Below, piece after piece: positions 16,654 through 25,414 of a stretch of 45,403 nucleotides of DNA. Under the pieces are notes generated by a model, which worked only from the letters and a program-made list of their open reading frames with translations, did no database searches and was not told the origin of the DNA. The stretch covers positions 1 to 45,403 of the forward strand of contig JBLHMP010000027.1 of assembly GCA_047623555.1 (NCBI GenBank), given 5' to 3'. Origin of the DNA: NORP181 sp047623555 (GTDB taxonomy: Bacteria; Pseudomonadota; Alphaproteobacteria; Rhodobacterales; Rhodobacteraceae). Position 1 is the first letter of the stretch; each line of letters begins with the position of its first letter. Position numbers and translations under genes: made by a program.

Positions 16654-18261
16654 CTATTCGCGATGCCGATGTACATAACCAACCAGCGCCGCGGTTGAGC
16701 CGTCTTTGCCATCCACAGATACGTCACCATCGACAATTGGCCCCAAAGACGTGGCCAGTTCTTTGCCCAACTCAACGCCCCATTGGTCAAACGAATTGAT
16801 CCCCAAAATGACACCTTCGACAAACACCCGGTGTTCATACATCGCGATGATCTGGCCCAAAACAAACGGCGTCAGCAGGGGAAAGGCCAATGTCACCGAC
16901 GGTCGGTTTCCAGCAAATACCCGGTGGCGGGCCTGGCGGTCAAGCTCGGCTCCGGTCAGGCCTTTGGCCGCCATGATTGCGCGCGCCTCGATAAGCGACC
17001 GGCCTTGCATAAGGGCCTCCGATTGCGCCAAGCAATTGGCCACCAAAAGCCGGTGATGATGCGCCAATTCGGTGTCATGGCCATTGGCGGCGATCATGAA
17101 TTCGCAAGGGATGATTGCGGTGCCCTGATGGATCAACTGGTAAAACGCGTGCTGCCCATTGGTGCCGGGTTCGCCCCAAATTACGGCCCCCGACGCAACT
17201 GTCAAAGCAGAGCCATCCATGACCACGCTTTTGCCGTTTGATTCCATTTCCAACTGCTGCAAATAGGCCGGTAGCCGCGACAAACGCTGTTCGTACGGCA
17301 AAACGGCGCGGGTGGCATAGCCGCAAACCTGATTGTGCCAGATGCCGGTCAGGGCCAGCAATACAGGCAGGTTTTCATGCCAGTCTGCGGCGCAGAAATG
17401 CACATCCATGGCCTGGGCACCGCGCAAAAACGCATTGAACGCATCTGGCCCGATGGCCAGCATCACCGACAGACCAATTGGACCCCAGACGGAATAACGC
17501 CCGCCAACCCAGTCCTCAAAACCAAACACGTGATCCGTGACGATCCCAAAGGCGGCGGTTTTTTCCTCGGCGGTAGACAGGGCGGCGAACTGGCGACTGG
17601 CATCGCCGCCGCCGTCGACCAGCCAGGCCTTGGCGGTGCGGGCGTTGGTCATGGTTTCGATGGTGGTAAATGTCTTGGAGGCAACAATGACCAGCGTGGT
17701 TTTAGGATCAAGCCCGCTCAGAGTATCGGCAATATGGGCACCATCAACATTGGACACGAAATGACAGCGCGGCCCGTCGTGATAGGGTGCCAGCGCCAGC
17801 GCAACCATTGCCGGTCCCAGATCAGAACCGCCAATGCCGATGTTAATCACATCGGTGATCGCGCCACTTGCCCCGGCCAGCGTACCAGCGCGCACCGCAT
17901 TGGCAAACCTGCCCATGCGTGCGAGCGTTGCCAGAACACTGGGCATGACGTCTTGGCCATCGACAACAACCGGGCCGCCATCAAGATTGCGCAACGCTGT
18001 GTGCAACACAGAGCGGCCTTCGGTTTCGTTGATCTGTTCGCCGCTGAACATCGCATCGCGTCGTCCGGCAACATCAGCCTTTTCGCACAGTTCAAACAGC
18101 GCGACGCGGGTATCTGCGTCAATGTTGGTTTTGGAATAGTCCAACAACAAATCGTTGGTTGTGGCGCTGAACCCTGAGGCGCGCGCCGAGTCGTTTTCAA
18201 ACAGATCACGTATTGGGCGCGACTTAACGTTGCCCTGTAATATCTTCAAATCATTCCACAT
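16654..18261 (-). CDS. pgi: Glucose-6-phosphate isomerase
   Basis: Cytoplasmic enzyme interconverting glucose-6-phosphate and fructose-6-phosphate. The 535 residues cover the whole family. DVINIGIGGSDLGPAMVALAL is the phosphosugar-binding N-terminal SIS block, VIVASKTFTTIETMTNA the next, GRYSVWGPIGLSVMLAIG the PGI signature 1 region, and GEPGTNGQHAFYQLIHQGT the active-site loop. INSFDQWGVELGKELA is signature 2, with the C-terminal Lys-containing helix. It is the third gene of zwf-pgl-pgi, with 10 bp between pgl and pgi. In many alphaproteobacteria with an Entner-Doudoroff diet, Pgi returns fructose-6-phosphate to the oxidative branch; edd and eda are not in this window. Confidence 0.97.
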   Translation of the reverse strand: MWNDLKILQGNVKSRPIRDLFENDSARASGFSATTNDLLLDYSKTNIDADTRVALFELCEKADVAGRRDAMFSGEQINETEGRSVLHTALRNLDGGPVVVDGQDVMPSVLATLARMGRFANAVRAGTLAGASGAITDVINIGIGGSDLGPAMVALALAPYHDGPRCHFVSNVDGAHIADTLSGLDPKTTLVIVASKTFTTIETMTNARTAKAWLVDGGGDASRQFAALSTAEEKTAAFGIVTDHVFGFEDWVGGRYSVWGPIGLSVMLAIGPDAFNAFLRGAQAMDVHFCAADWHENLPVLLALTGIWHNQVCGYATRAVLPYEQRLSRLPAYLQQLEMESNGKSVVMDGSALTVASGAVIWGEPGTNGQHAFYQLIHQGTAIIPCEFMIAANGHDTELAHHHRLLVANCLAQSEALMQGRSLIEARAIMAAKGLTGAELDRQARHRVFAGNRPSVTLAFPLLTPFVLGQIIAMYEHRVFVEGVILGINSFDQWGVELGKELATSLGPIVDGDVSVDGKDGSTAALVGYVHRHRE

Positions 18262-18271
18262 AAATCAATTC

Positions 18272-18943
18272 CTATTCGGCCCAATGTACCGTCATACCAC
18301 TTAACACTGCATTCACCGGCGCCTGTTCTGGTGGCAGGTTTGTTGCCCGGTCCAATGCGGCGCGTTTGTCAGCGCCAAAAATCACCAGATGTTTTGATAA
18401 TGCACCGTCTAAAACCTGCGCGGTCAACGTCACGCGGGCCTCGGGCACCGATTCTGGCCGCATAATGCCCAATGTTCCAGCCTGTGGATCAAGCGCTGCG
18501 GCCAATCCGTCAACACCGGGAAATAGCGACGCCGTATGCATGTCTGCTCCCATCCCCAGCAGCAGCACCGAAATCGGCAAATGCGGCTTTAGCGTTTCGG
18601 CAATCGCGTCCAAAACGGCCTCGGGTTGGTCGGCCTTGGCATAGAGCGGCACCAATTGCGCCTGTGCCGCCCGGTTAACCAAAAGCCGCTCGCGGATCAG
18701 TCGCGCATTTGAACGCGGATCATCGGGTAAAACCCAACGCTCGTCGCTTGGCAACACATGCACCCGCGACCAATCAAGATCAGCAGCGCAAAGCGCGTCA
18801 AATATCGCCCCCGGCGTGGTTCCGCCCGGTACTACAAACGACGCCTGATCATGGGTTAACAAACAGGTTTTGATCTCACCGGCCAGCATGTTTGCCAGAT
18901 CAATCGCCAGCATGTCCCGATCAGGATATTCCATAAAATTCAT
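18272..18943 (-). CDS. pgl: 6-phosphogluconolactonase
   Basis: Hydrolyses 6-phosphogluconolactone made by Zwf to 6-phosphogluconate. The protein belongs to the DevB/Pgl family, related to glucosamine-6-phosphate isomerases. FVVPGGTTPGAIFDALC is the N-terminal phosphate-binding region, WSRVHVLPSDERWVLPDDPRSNA the DERxVxxDxxxSN active-site block, and LLLGMGADMHTASLFPG the GMGxDGHTASLFPG signature, here with Met for the second Gly region. The start is placed at ATG 18943, which overlaps the zwf stop by four bases (ATGA); an ATG 18 bp upstream is less likely. The length is 223 residues, normal for the family. Confidence 0.95.
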   Translation of the reverse strand: MNFMEYPDRDMLAIDLANMLAGEIKTCLLTHDQASFVVPGGTTPGAIFDALCAADLDWSRVHVLPSDERWVLPDDPRSNARLIRERLLVNRAAQAQLVPLYAKADQPEAVLDAIAETLKPHLPISVLLLGMGADMHTASLFPGVDGLAAALDPQAGTLGIMRPESVPEARVTLTAQVLDGALSKHLVIFGADKRAALDRATNLPPEQAPVNAVLSGMTVHWAE

Positions 18944-20406
18944 GGGTTTATTCCTCGCCATTCACGTTGATCCCGCGACATCAACAGATCCGCATCGCGG
19001 GGGCCTGTGCTGCCACTGTCGTAGGGTTTAGGCACTTCGCCGCGTGATTCCCAGCCTGCAATGATCGGATCGGTCCAGCGCCAGGCGGCCTCGACCTCAT
19101 CACCGCGCATAAACAGCGTTTGATTGCCGCGCATTACGTCCATGATCAGACGCTCATAGGCATCGGGCGGATCTTCGCCATGTGGGCCAAGCGCGTCGGC
19201 AAAGGTCATATCCAGCGGCACATCGACCAGCCGCATGCCGCCGGGGCCGGGTTCTTTGATGGTCACGCCCAGGGTAATGCCCTCGTTTGGTTGCAGGCGG
19301 ATCGACAACACATTGGCGTGGCGGCCGGCATCGGGGCCGAAAATCGTATGCGGCACCTCTTTGAACACGACATTGATTACTGAGGACCGCGCCACCAACC
19401 GTTTGCCGGTGCGCAGATAAAACGGCGTGCCAGCCCACCGCCAATTGCTGATGTGGGCACGCAATGCCACATAGCTTTCGGTACTGCTGCGCGGGTCATG
19501 CACCGCCTCACGATAGCTGGGATAGGCGTTTTCATCGCCCATTAACGCGTCATACTGGCCACGCACGATGTGATGCGGCAGCACCGGATCAAGGGCGCGG
19601 ATAACTTTCAGCTTTTCGTCACGCACCGCATCTGGATCAAATTTCGCAGGCGGCTCCATCGCAATCAGGCACAACAGCTGCATCAGGTGATTTTGGACCA
19701 TATCGCGCATCGCGCCGGACCGGTCATAATAATCGCCCCGTCCGCCAACACCGACGGTTTCAGCCACGGTAATCTGAATGTGATCAACGTATTGCGCGTT
19801 CCAAAGCGGTTCAAACAGCACATTGCCAAAGCGCACCGCCATCAGGTTCTGCACAGTTTCTTTGCCTAGATAATGGTCAATCCGGTAAATCTGGCTTTCG
19901 TCGAAATGCGCTGCCAGCGTTGCGTTGAGCGCCTGTGCGGTCTCGAGATCATGGCCAAAGGGTTTTTCCACCACGATGCGCGATTTGGCCGTGGCCAGCC
20001 CGTGGGTGCGAATCCGTTCGGCCAGAGCGCCAAACAACCCCGGCCCAACCGAGAAATAGAACGCCCTGACCCGATCCTGCGTCAGGTTAGCCGCCAGTTC
20101 CGACCACCCCTCTTCGCCGCGTGCATCGGTTTTGACATAGCTCAGCCGCGACAGAAATTCGCCAAGGGTGCCGTCCTCGCAGGCGCGCCCGCCCGAAAAT
20201 TCGAGAATCGCCTTGGCGGCAAAGTCGCGATAGCTTTCGGTACTCAAATCTGATCGGGCAGCGCCAATAAGGCGTGCCTCAGACGGCATTTGCCCGGAAC
20301 AATAGCGCCGAAACAACGCCGGCAGAATTTTGCGACGGGCCAGATCACCGGTGCCGCCAAAGATTACCAGATCGAACGGATCGACCGGAATTACACGTGA
20401 AACCAT
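18940..20406 (-). CDS. zwf: Glucose-6-phosphate 1-dehydrogenase
   Basis: Oxidises glucose-6-phosphate to 6-phosphogluconolactone with NADP or NAD. The coenzyme motif is IFGGTGDLARRKILPAL near the N-terminus. The substrate signature is RIDHYLGKETVQNL (Lys and His ligands), followed by AVRFGNVLFEPLWN. The 488 residues match the family. I chose ATG 20406 (MVSRVIPVDPFDLVIF) because the upstream in-frame extension contains the promoter/operator region and is not conserved-looking. It is the first gene of zwf-pgl-pgi. A LacI-type palindrome lies 41 bp before the start (20447-20464), suggesting carbon-source control. Confidence 0.96.
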   Translation of the reverse strand: MVSRVIPVDPFDLVIFGGTGDLARRKILPALFRRYCSGQMPSEARLIGAARSDLSTESYRDFAAKAILEFSGGRACEDGTLGEFLSRLSYVKTDARGEEGWSELAANLTQDRVRAFYFSVGPGLFGALAERIRTHGLATAKSRIVVEKPFGHDLETAQALNATLAAHFDESQIYRIDHYLGKETVQNLMAVRFGNVLFEPLWNAQYVDHIQITVAETVGVGGRGDYYDRSGAMRDMVQNHLMQLLCLIAMEPPAKFDPDAVRDEKLKVIRALDPVLPHHIVRGQYDALMGDENAYPSYREAVHDPRSSTESYVALRAHISNWRWAGTPFYLRTGKRLVARSSVINVVFKEVPHTIFGPDAGRHANVLSIRLQPNEGITLGVTIKEPGPGGMRLVDVPLDMTFADALGPHGEDPPDAYERLIMDVMRGNQTLFMRGDEVEAAWRWTDPIIAGWESRGEVPKPYDSGSTGPRDADLLMSRDQREWRGINP

Positions 20407-20446
20407 TCTTTTCGCCGTCCTTGTCGTCAAATCAACATCAGATCTA

Positions 20447-20464
20447 TATGTTAGCGCTATCATA
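20447..20464. promoter_or_regulatory. LacI/GalR-type operator upstream of zwf
   Basis: TATGTTAGCGCTATCATA is an 18-bp inverted repeat with one mismatched pair and a central CG, the form of LacI/GalR-family operators (core TTAGCGCTAA-like). Read on the minus strand its first bases contain TATGAT, a possible -10 box, so a bound repressor would block zwf-pgl-pgi transcription. It lies in the 178-bp divergent region shared with the radical SAM gene. Confidence 0.6.
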
Positions 20465-20584
20465 CGGGTTGCTTACTGCATATTCCACCCAGTTCACAAC
20501 TGTGTCAGGCAGACGCGCCCACCGTTACCTTGGTCCCATTTATAGGCTAAACCCGGATGACACACCAATAGCCGGAAATATGCA

Positions 20585-21538
20585 ATGAAAGACGACAGCC
20601 ACCTTCTAGCCGATATCGGCAAGTTTCAAGACAAGTTAGTGACAGCCGACGGCCAGCAACGGGCCTCGGTTGCGCTAAGCCATCCAGAGACGCTTTGGTT
20701 TAATACCGGGACCTTGTGCAATATTGAATGTGTGAACTGCTATATCAAAAGCAGCCCGACCAATGATGCGCTGGTTTATATGACCGCCGCCGAAGTCGCC
20801 GTCTATCTTGATCAGATCAAGACCCGGGATTGGCCGATACAGGAAATTGGGTTTACGGGCGGCGAGCCGTTTATGAACCCCGATATGCTGGCCATGACCC
20901 GCGATGCGCTGGAGCGCGGCTATAAGGTGTTGATTCTGACCAACGCCATGCGCCCGATGATGCGCAAAGCAATGCGCGCCGGATTGACCGAGCTGAACAC
21001 CGAGTTTGGCGATTTGTTAACCCTACGCATATCGGTAGATCATTACCGCGCCGAGCTGCATGACGGCGAACGCGGCAAAGGGAGTTTCGAGAAGACGCTG
21101 GAAGGCATGAAATGGCTGCGCGATACCGGCCTGCGGATGGCCATTGCCGGGCGTATTGATTGGCACGAAAGCGAAGTGATAAGCCGTCAGGGCTATGGCG
21201 CGTTTTTTGCTGAACATGGCTTTGATATTGATGCGAATAATCCGGGGATGACGGTGTTGTTTCCTGAAATGGATGAAACCGTAGATGTGCCAGAAATCAC
21301 CACGTCGTGCTGGGGCATCCTGAACAAATCGCCCAATGACGTGATGTGCGCGTCCTCTCGCATGGTGGTAAAACGCAAAGGCGCTGCGCATCCGGTTGTT
21401 TTGGCGTGTACTTTGTTGCCCTATGCGCCTGAATTTGAGTTGGGCGAGACCCTCGCTGAGGCCGAACGCGACGTGTTTCTGAACCACCGTCATTGCGCCA
21501 AATTTTGCGTTCTGGGCGGAGCGAGCTGTTCGGCGTAA
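20585..21538 (+). CDS. Radical SAM protein of unknown specificity
   Basis: A 317-residue radical S-adenosylmethionine protein. The 4Fe-4S motif CxxxCxxC is LCNIECVNCYI (about residues 45-55), preceded by LWFNTGT. GFTGGEPFMNPDM is the SAM-binding GGE motif. The C-terminal third is Cys-rich (CWGILN, MCASS, ACTLLP, HCAKFCVLGGASCSA), resembling an auxiliary cluster region of the SPASM/twitch sort, although spacing differs from the standard. I cannot name the reaction. It stands alone, divergent from zwf and followed by a transporter pseudogene. The start at ATG 20585 has only a distant GGA; it is plausible but not certain. Confidence 0.85.
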   Translation: MKDDSHLLADIGKFQDKLVTADGQQRASVALSHPETLWFNTGTLCNIECVNCYIKSSPTNDALVYMTAAEVAVYLDQIKTRDWPIQEIGFTGGEPFMNPDMLAMTRDALERGYKVLILTNAMRPMMRKAMRAGLTELNTEFGDLLTLRISVDHYRAELHDGERGKGSFEKTLEGMKWLRDTGLRMAIAGRIDWHESEVISRQGYGAFFAEHGFDIDANNPGMTVLFPEMDETVDVPEITTSCWGILNKSPNDVMCASSRMVVKRKGAAHPVVLACTLLPYAPEFELGETLAEAERDVFLNHRHCAKFCVLGGASCSA

Positions 21539-21651
21539 CACCCGCGAAATTTCGAATTTCCCGGCCTTCTTTCTTTGCAAAAAACCGGTTCCCTTCGCGG
21601 ATGTTGTGATCTAATTTGACGTGTTACGCCAAAGGATGCCGGGTTTTTGAC

Positions 21652-21985
21652 ATGTCAGATAACCTTAAGGGCATTCTTTGGGCACTTCTTGCCACGGCTC
21701 TGGCGGCAATTGTTGCGACGCTGGGGAAAACGGCTGTTATCAGGCGGTATTTATCGGTTTAATTGCCGGAACCCCGTGGTTAGCATGGGTATTCTGGCCA
21801 CCGCGCGTCGTCGGCAATATCGAATACGTGAAACTGATCTATGCCACCATTCTGGGCGCACCATTCTGGGTTATGTCGTGTTCAACGAGATCCCAGATGG
21901 CTATACACTGGTCAGTGCGGCGGTGATTATCCTTGCTTCGGTCTATATTTTTCACCGGGAACGCGGGCACAAAGCCGCCCGTTAA
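21652..21985 (+). pseudogene. DMT/EamA transporter pseudogene with internal deletion
   Basis: The first about 26 codons (MSDNLKGILWALLATALAAI) are the N-terminal TM of an EamA-type drug/metabolite transporter. The last about 45 codons, in another frame, give ATILGYVVFNEIPDGYTLVS and AAVIILASVYIFHRERGHK, the C-terminal TM pair of the same family. An intact member has about 290-300 residues, so roughly two thirds of the gene is lost, and the two ends are out of frame. No function is expected. Confidence 0.8.
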
Positions 21986-22079
21986 CGTGCTAAAGTAAGC
22001 AGGGGCATTGCACATTATGTGCCCTATGGGGTAAGGTGTATCCACAATATATAGCCTTACAGAATGAGCGGACATTAAC

Positions 22080-24821
22080 GTGAACGACACGCCGGAAACT
22101 CCTGAAAAAAATGACGAAACACCGCCTGAGCGGTATGTATATGATGGACCTTCTATTTCCATCGAATCCGAGATGCGCACATCCTATCTGGATTACGCCA
22201 TGTCGGTCATCGTCAGCCGTGCTATTCCCGACCTTCGCGACGGTCTAAAACCGGTGCATCGCCGCATTCTTTATGCGATGTATGACACCAACAACACCCA
22301 CGACAAACCGTATCGAAAATCATCGCGTCCGGTTGCCGAAACCATGGGTAAATACCACCCGCATGGCGATCAGGCGATCTATGATGCGCTGGTGCGTATG
22401 GCTCAGGATTTCTCGATGTCGCTGGTGCTTCTGGATGGTCAGGGCAACTTTGGCTCGATGGATGGCGATAAGGCAGCGGCCTATCGTTATACCGAAGTGC
22501 GGATGAAAAAGGTGGCGTTGGCTCTGATCGATGATATCGACAAAGACACCGTTGATTTTCAGTTCAACTATGATGGCAAAGATAAGGAACCGACGGTTCT
22601 GCCTGCCCGCTATCCCAATATGCTGGTTAATGGCGCTGGTGGTATTGCCGTTGGCATGGCCACCAATATCCCGCCCCATAACCTTGGCGAAGTTATTGAC
22701 GCAACGCTGGCCCTGATTGAAGACCCGGATCTGAGCACCGAGCAGCTGATCGACTATATCCCCGGTCCTGATTTCCCAACTGGCGGCATCATGCTGGGCC
22801 GTTCCGGTGCGCGTAAGGCGTATTTAGAAGGCCGCGGCAGCGTCATCATCCGCTCAAAAACCCGGGTCGAGGAAATTCGCAAAGATCGTTATGCGATCAT
22901 CATCGAGGAAATTCCCTATCAGGTGAATAAATCCGTTATGATCGAAAAGATCGCCGAAGCGGTGCGCGAAAAACGCATCGAAGGCGTCGCCCATGTGCAG
23001 GATGAATCCGATCGTAATGGCGTCCGCGTGGTTATTGAGTTGAAACGTGATGCCACCGCCGAGGTGGTATTGAACCAACTGTTCCGCTACTCGCCTGCGC
23101 AGACCTATTTCGGCTGTAACATGCTGGCCCTGAACGGTGGTCGGCCCGAAACGCTGACTTTGCGGCGTTTCCTGACTTGTTTCCTTGATTTTCGCGAAGA
23201 TGTGGTTGCCCGTCGCACCGCCTTTATGCTGCGCCGCGCCCGTGAACGCAGCCATATCTTGTGTGGTCTGGCCGTAGCCGTCACCAATATTGACGAAATC
23301 GTAGCCACCATCCGGGCAAGCGCAGACGCTGGTGAAGCCCGCGAAAAGCTGATGACCCGGCGCTGGCCTGCTGGTTCGATCCTGGAATATATCGCGCTGA
23401 TTGACGATCCGACCCATAAGGCAAATGACGACGGCACCTATAACCTGTCCGAAACGCAAGCCCGTGCCATACTGGAACTGCGCCTGCAACGGCTGACCCA
23501 GATCGGCGTCAAAGAGGTCACTGATGAGCTTCGTGAACTGGCTGGCAAGATCAAGGAATACCTTGAAATCCTTGGCTCGCGCGACCGTATTATGGGTATC
23601 ATCCGCGATGAACTACAAGAAATCCGCGACCAGTTCGCCGTGCCGCGTCGCACCCAAATCGTCGACTGGTCCGGTGACATGGACGACGAAGACCTGATTG
23701 AGCGCGAAGACATGGTCGTGACCGTGACCTCTGGCGGCTATATCAAACGTACACCTCTGGCCGATTTCCGCGCGCAACGGCGTGGCGGCAAAGGCGTGTC
23801 GGGCATGCAGACCAAAGAAGAAGATGTCGTCACCACGCTGTTTGTGGCCAACACCCATACCCAGCTGTTGTTCTTCACCACCGAAGGCATGGTTTACAAA
23901 CTGAAAACATGGCGCCTGCCCCAGGGTGGACGTACCGCCAAGGGCAAGGCTGTGGTCAACATCCTGCCGATCCCTCCTGGGGTTTCGGTGGCCGCAATCA
24001 TGCCAGTGGACCGCGACGAGGCAGACTGGGCCGACTTGCAGATCGTATTTGCGACCTCTGCGGGCACCGTGCGGCGCAACCGCCTATCCGATTTCACCAA
24101 CGTCATGCGTAACGGCAAGATCGCGATGAAGTTTGAGGGCGACCACGAAGGCACCCGCCTGATCAACGCCCGCATCTGCTCAGAAGATGACGATGTGATG
24201 CTTGTGACATCCTCGGGCCGCGCCATCCGTTTTCCATCCACCGAAGTGCGGGTGTTCAACAGCCGCTCCTCGGTCGGCGTGCGCGGCGTTCGGTTGTCAG
24301 GCAAAGACGAGGTCGTGTCGATGTCGGTGATTAGCCACTTTGACGCCACAGCTGACGAACGCACTGCGTATCTCAAACGCCGCCGTGCCATGGCTGGGGT
24401 TGCCGATGATGCCGAGCTGGAAGAAGACGAAAATGCCGATGCCATCATCAGCCCAGAGCGCTATGAGGAAATGTGGCAAGCCGAGAACCTGCTCTTGACC
24501 ATCACTGCGGGTGGTTCGGGCAAACTCAGCTCATCGCATGATTATCCGGTGCGTGGCCGTGGTGGCATGGGCGTCGCAGCCATGGATCGCGCCATGCGCG
24601 GCGGTGCATTGATCGCGTCGTTCCCGGTTGAGCTGGACGACCAGATCATGTTGGCCACCTCAAAAGGTCAGTCGATCCGGGTGCCGGTCGAGGGCATTTC
24701 ATTCCGTTCGCGCAGTGCAGGAGGCGTCAAAGTCTTCAACACCGGCAAAAACGAAGAAGTCGTCAGCGTCGCGCGGATTGCCGATCAAGGCGATGAAGAC
24801 GAGGGTGAAGAAGAAAGCTGA
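22080..24821 (+). CDS. gyrA: DNA gyrase subunit A
   Basis: Breakage-reunion subunit of gyrase, 913 residues. The catalytic tyrosine is Y137 in AAYRYTEVRM. The quinolone-determining region reads KYHPHGDQAIYDALVRMAQ, with Gln98 at the position of E. coli Ser83 and Asp102 at that of Asp87. The GyrA box QRRGGKG begins at Q566, and six C-terminal blade repeats follow, which separates GyrA from ParC. The tail is acidic (DEDEGEEES). It starts with GTG 22080. Compared with E. coli (875 residues) it has an N-terminal extension of about 15 residues and an acidic insertion (DDAELEEDENADAII). A strong terminator follows four bases after the stop. Confidence 0.97.
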   Translation: MNDTPETPEKNDETPPERYVYDGPSISIESEMRTSYLDYAMSVIVSRAIPDLRDGLKPVHRRILYAMYDTNNTHDKPYRKSSRPVAETMGKYHPHGDQAIYDALVRMAQDFSMSLVLLDGQGNFGSMDGDKAAAYRYTEVRMKKVALALIDDIDKDTVDFQFNYDGKDKEPTVLPARYPNMLVNGAGGIAVGMATNIPPHNLGEVIDATLALIEDPDLSTEQLIDYIPGPDFPTGGIMLGRSGARKAYLEGRGSVIIRSKTRVEEIRKDRYAIIIEEIPYQVNKSVMIEKIAEAVREKRIEGVAHVQDESDRNGVRVVIELKRDATAEVVLNQLFRYSPAQTYFGCNMLALNGGRPETLTLRRFLTCFLDFREDVVARRTAFMLRRARERSHILCGLAVAVTNIDEIVATIRASADAGEAREKLMTRRWPAGSILEYIALIDDPTHKANDDGTYNLSETQARAILELRLQRLTQIGVKEVTDELRELAGKIKEYLEILGSRDRIMGIIRDELQEIRDQFAVPRRTQIVDWSGDMDDEDLIEREDMVVTVTSGGYIKRTPLADFRAQRRGGKGVSGMQTKEEDVVTTLFVANTHTQLLFFTTEGMVYKLKTWRLPQGGRTAKGKAVVNILPIPPGVSVAAIMPVDRDEADWADLQIVFATSAGTVRRNRLSDFTNVMRNGKIAMKFEGDHEGTRLINARICSEDDDVMLVTSSGRAIRFPSTEVRVFNSRSSVGVRGVRLSGKDEVVSMSVISHFDATADERTAYLKRRRAMAGVADDAELEEDENADAIISPERYEEMWQAENLLLTITAGGSGKLSSSHDYPVRGRGGMGVAAMDRAMRGGALIASFPVELDDQIMLATSKGQSIRVPVEGISFRSRSAGGVKVFNTGKNEEVVSVARIADQGDEDEGEEES

Positions 24822-24824
24822 TTG

Positions 24825-24851
24825 GTAGGGTGCGCATTTTGCGCACCCTAC
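24825..24851 (+). terminator. gyrA terminator-like palindrome, GTAGGGTGCG family
   Basis: A perfect 12-bp stem (24825-24836 with 24840-24851) closes a TTT loop directly after gyrA. It lacks a long T tail, so it may act as a weak terminator or mRNA 3' stabiliser. It shares GTAGGGTGCG...CGCACCCTAC with the inverted repeat at 25415-25486, so it belongs to a dispersed palindrome family. Confidence 0.7.
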
Positions 24852-24868
24852 GCTTGCTGACACCTTAG

Positions 24869-25261
24869 CTACCACGAATTAACTGTAAGGGGCGATTGAT
24901 AGGTGATGCTAGCTTGGTAGGCGTCTTCAAATTTGAAACTGGTGATTGCTATTGTTTGAATATTAACAACAGTGGTGGCTAGACCATAGATCTCTCGAGT
25001 ATGCGCGGGGCTGTAGAAGATTGAATAAACTGTTTGAGTGGATGAACCGCTGTCCATTGTCATTGTTACGACTATTTTCTCGTCAAGAACGGTAATTAGG
25101 AACGTCTTTTTCATATTCGATTCGGTGAAGGCTGGGTCGCTCCCACCAGTATTGAAGTCAGCCACCTGACATCGGTACGTTTCTTGTCCTGCTAAGGCAG
25201 CGGTACTTGAAAGGATGAAAGCTATTGCTATGGGTGCTGATGATTTTACGCCGTGTTTCAT
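24869..25261 (-). CDS. Small secreted hypothetical protein
   Basis: A 130-residue protein I do not recognise. The N-terminus is a signal peptide (KSSAPIAIAFILSSTAALAG, cleavage near residue 25). The mature part has a single Cys (TYRCQVADF) and alternates short hydrophobic strands with Ser/Thr (TFLITVLDEKIVVTMTMDSG), suggesting a small beta protein. The start at ATG 25261 was chosen because it puts the signal peptide at the N-terminus; an ATG 27 bp upstream is possible. Base composition is more AT-rich than in the flanking genes. It is convergent with gyrA, 17 bp past the palindrome. Confidence 0.65.
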   Translation of the reverse strand: MKHGVKSSAPIAIAFILSSTAALAGQETYRCQVADFNTGGSDPAFTESNMKKTFLITVLDEKIVVTMTMDSGSSTQTVYSIFYSPAHTREIYGLATTVVNIQTIAITSFKFEDAYQASITYQSPLTVNSW

Positions 25262-25414
25262 AACGCGTTGTCCATATCTGATTGCCAATGTGTGAAACCA
25301 TGCATGATGCCATGTGTCTTTTCAACGCAAACTGAATGATTTCCAGCTAATCTATACAATCTAGGGCCTATCTAAAGTCGTGTTACGTGCCTTTGCATTC
25401 CTGAACAGCAAGCC
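25262..25414. other. Intergenic stretch without recognisable feature
   Basis: The 153 bp upstream of the small secreted protein gene contain no convincing reading frame or RNA gene. They presumably hold that gene's promoter, but I see no clear -35/-10 pair. Composition is AT-rich relative to the window. Confidence 0.5.

Noticed and set aside
16578..16865. Minus-strand frame overlapping the 3' end of pgi
   Set aside because: It lies in another frame of the strongly supported pgi gene and carries no recognisable domain; a shadow.
22010..22022. GCACA-TTA-TGTGC hairpin before gyrA
   Set aside because: Only a 5-bp stem; it may be part of the gyrA leader or promoter, but nothing distinguishes it from chance.
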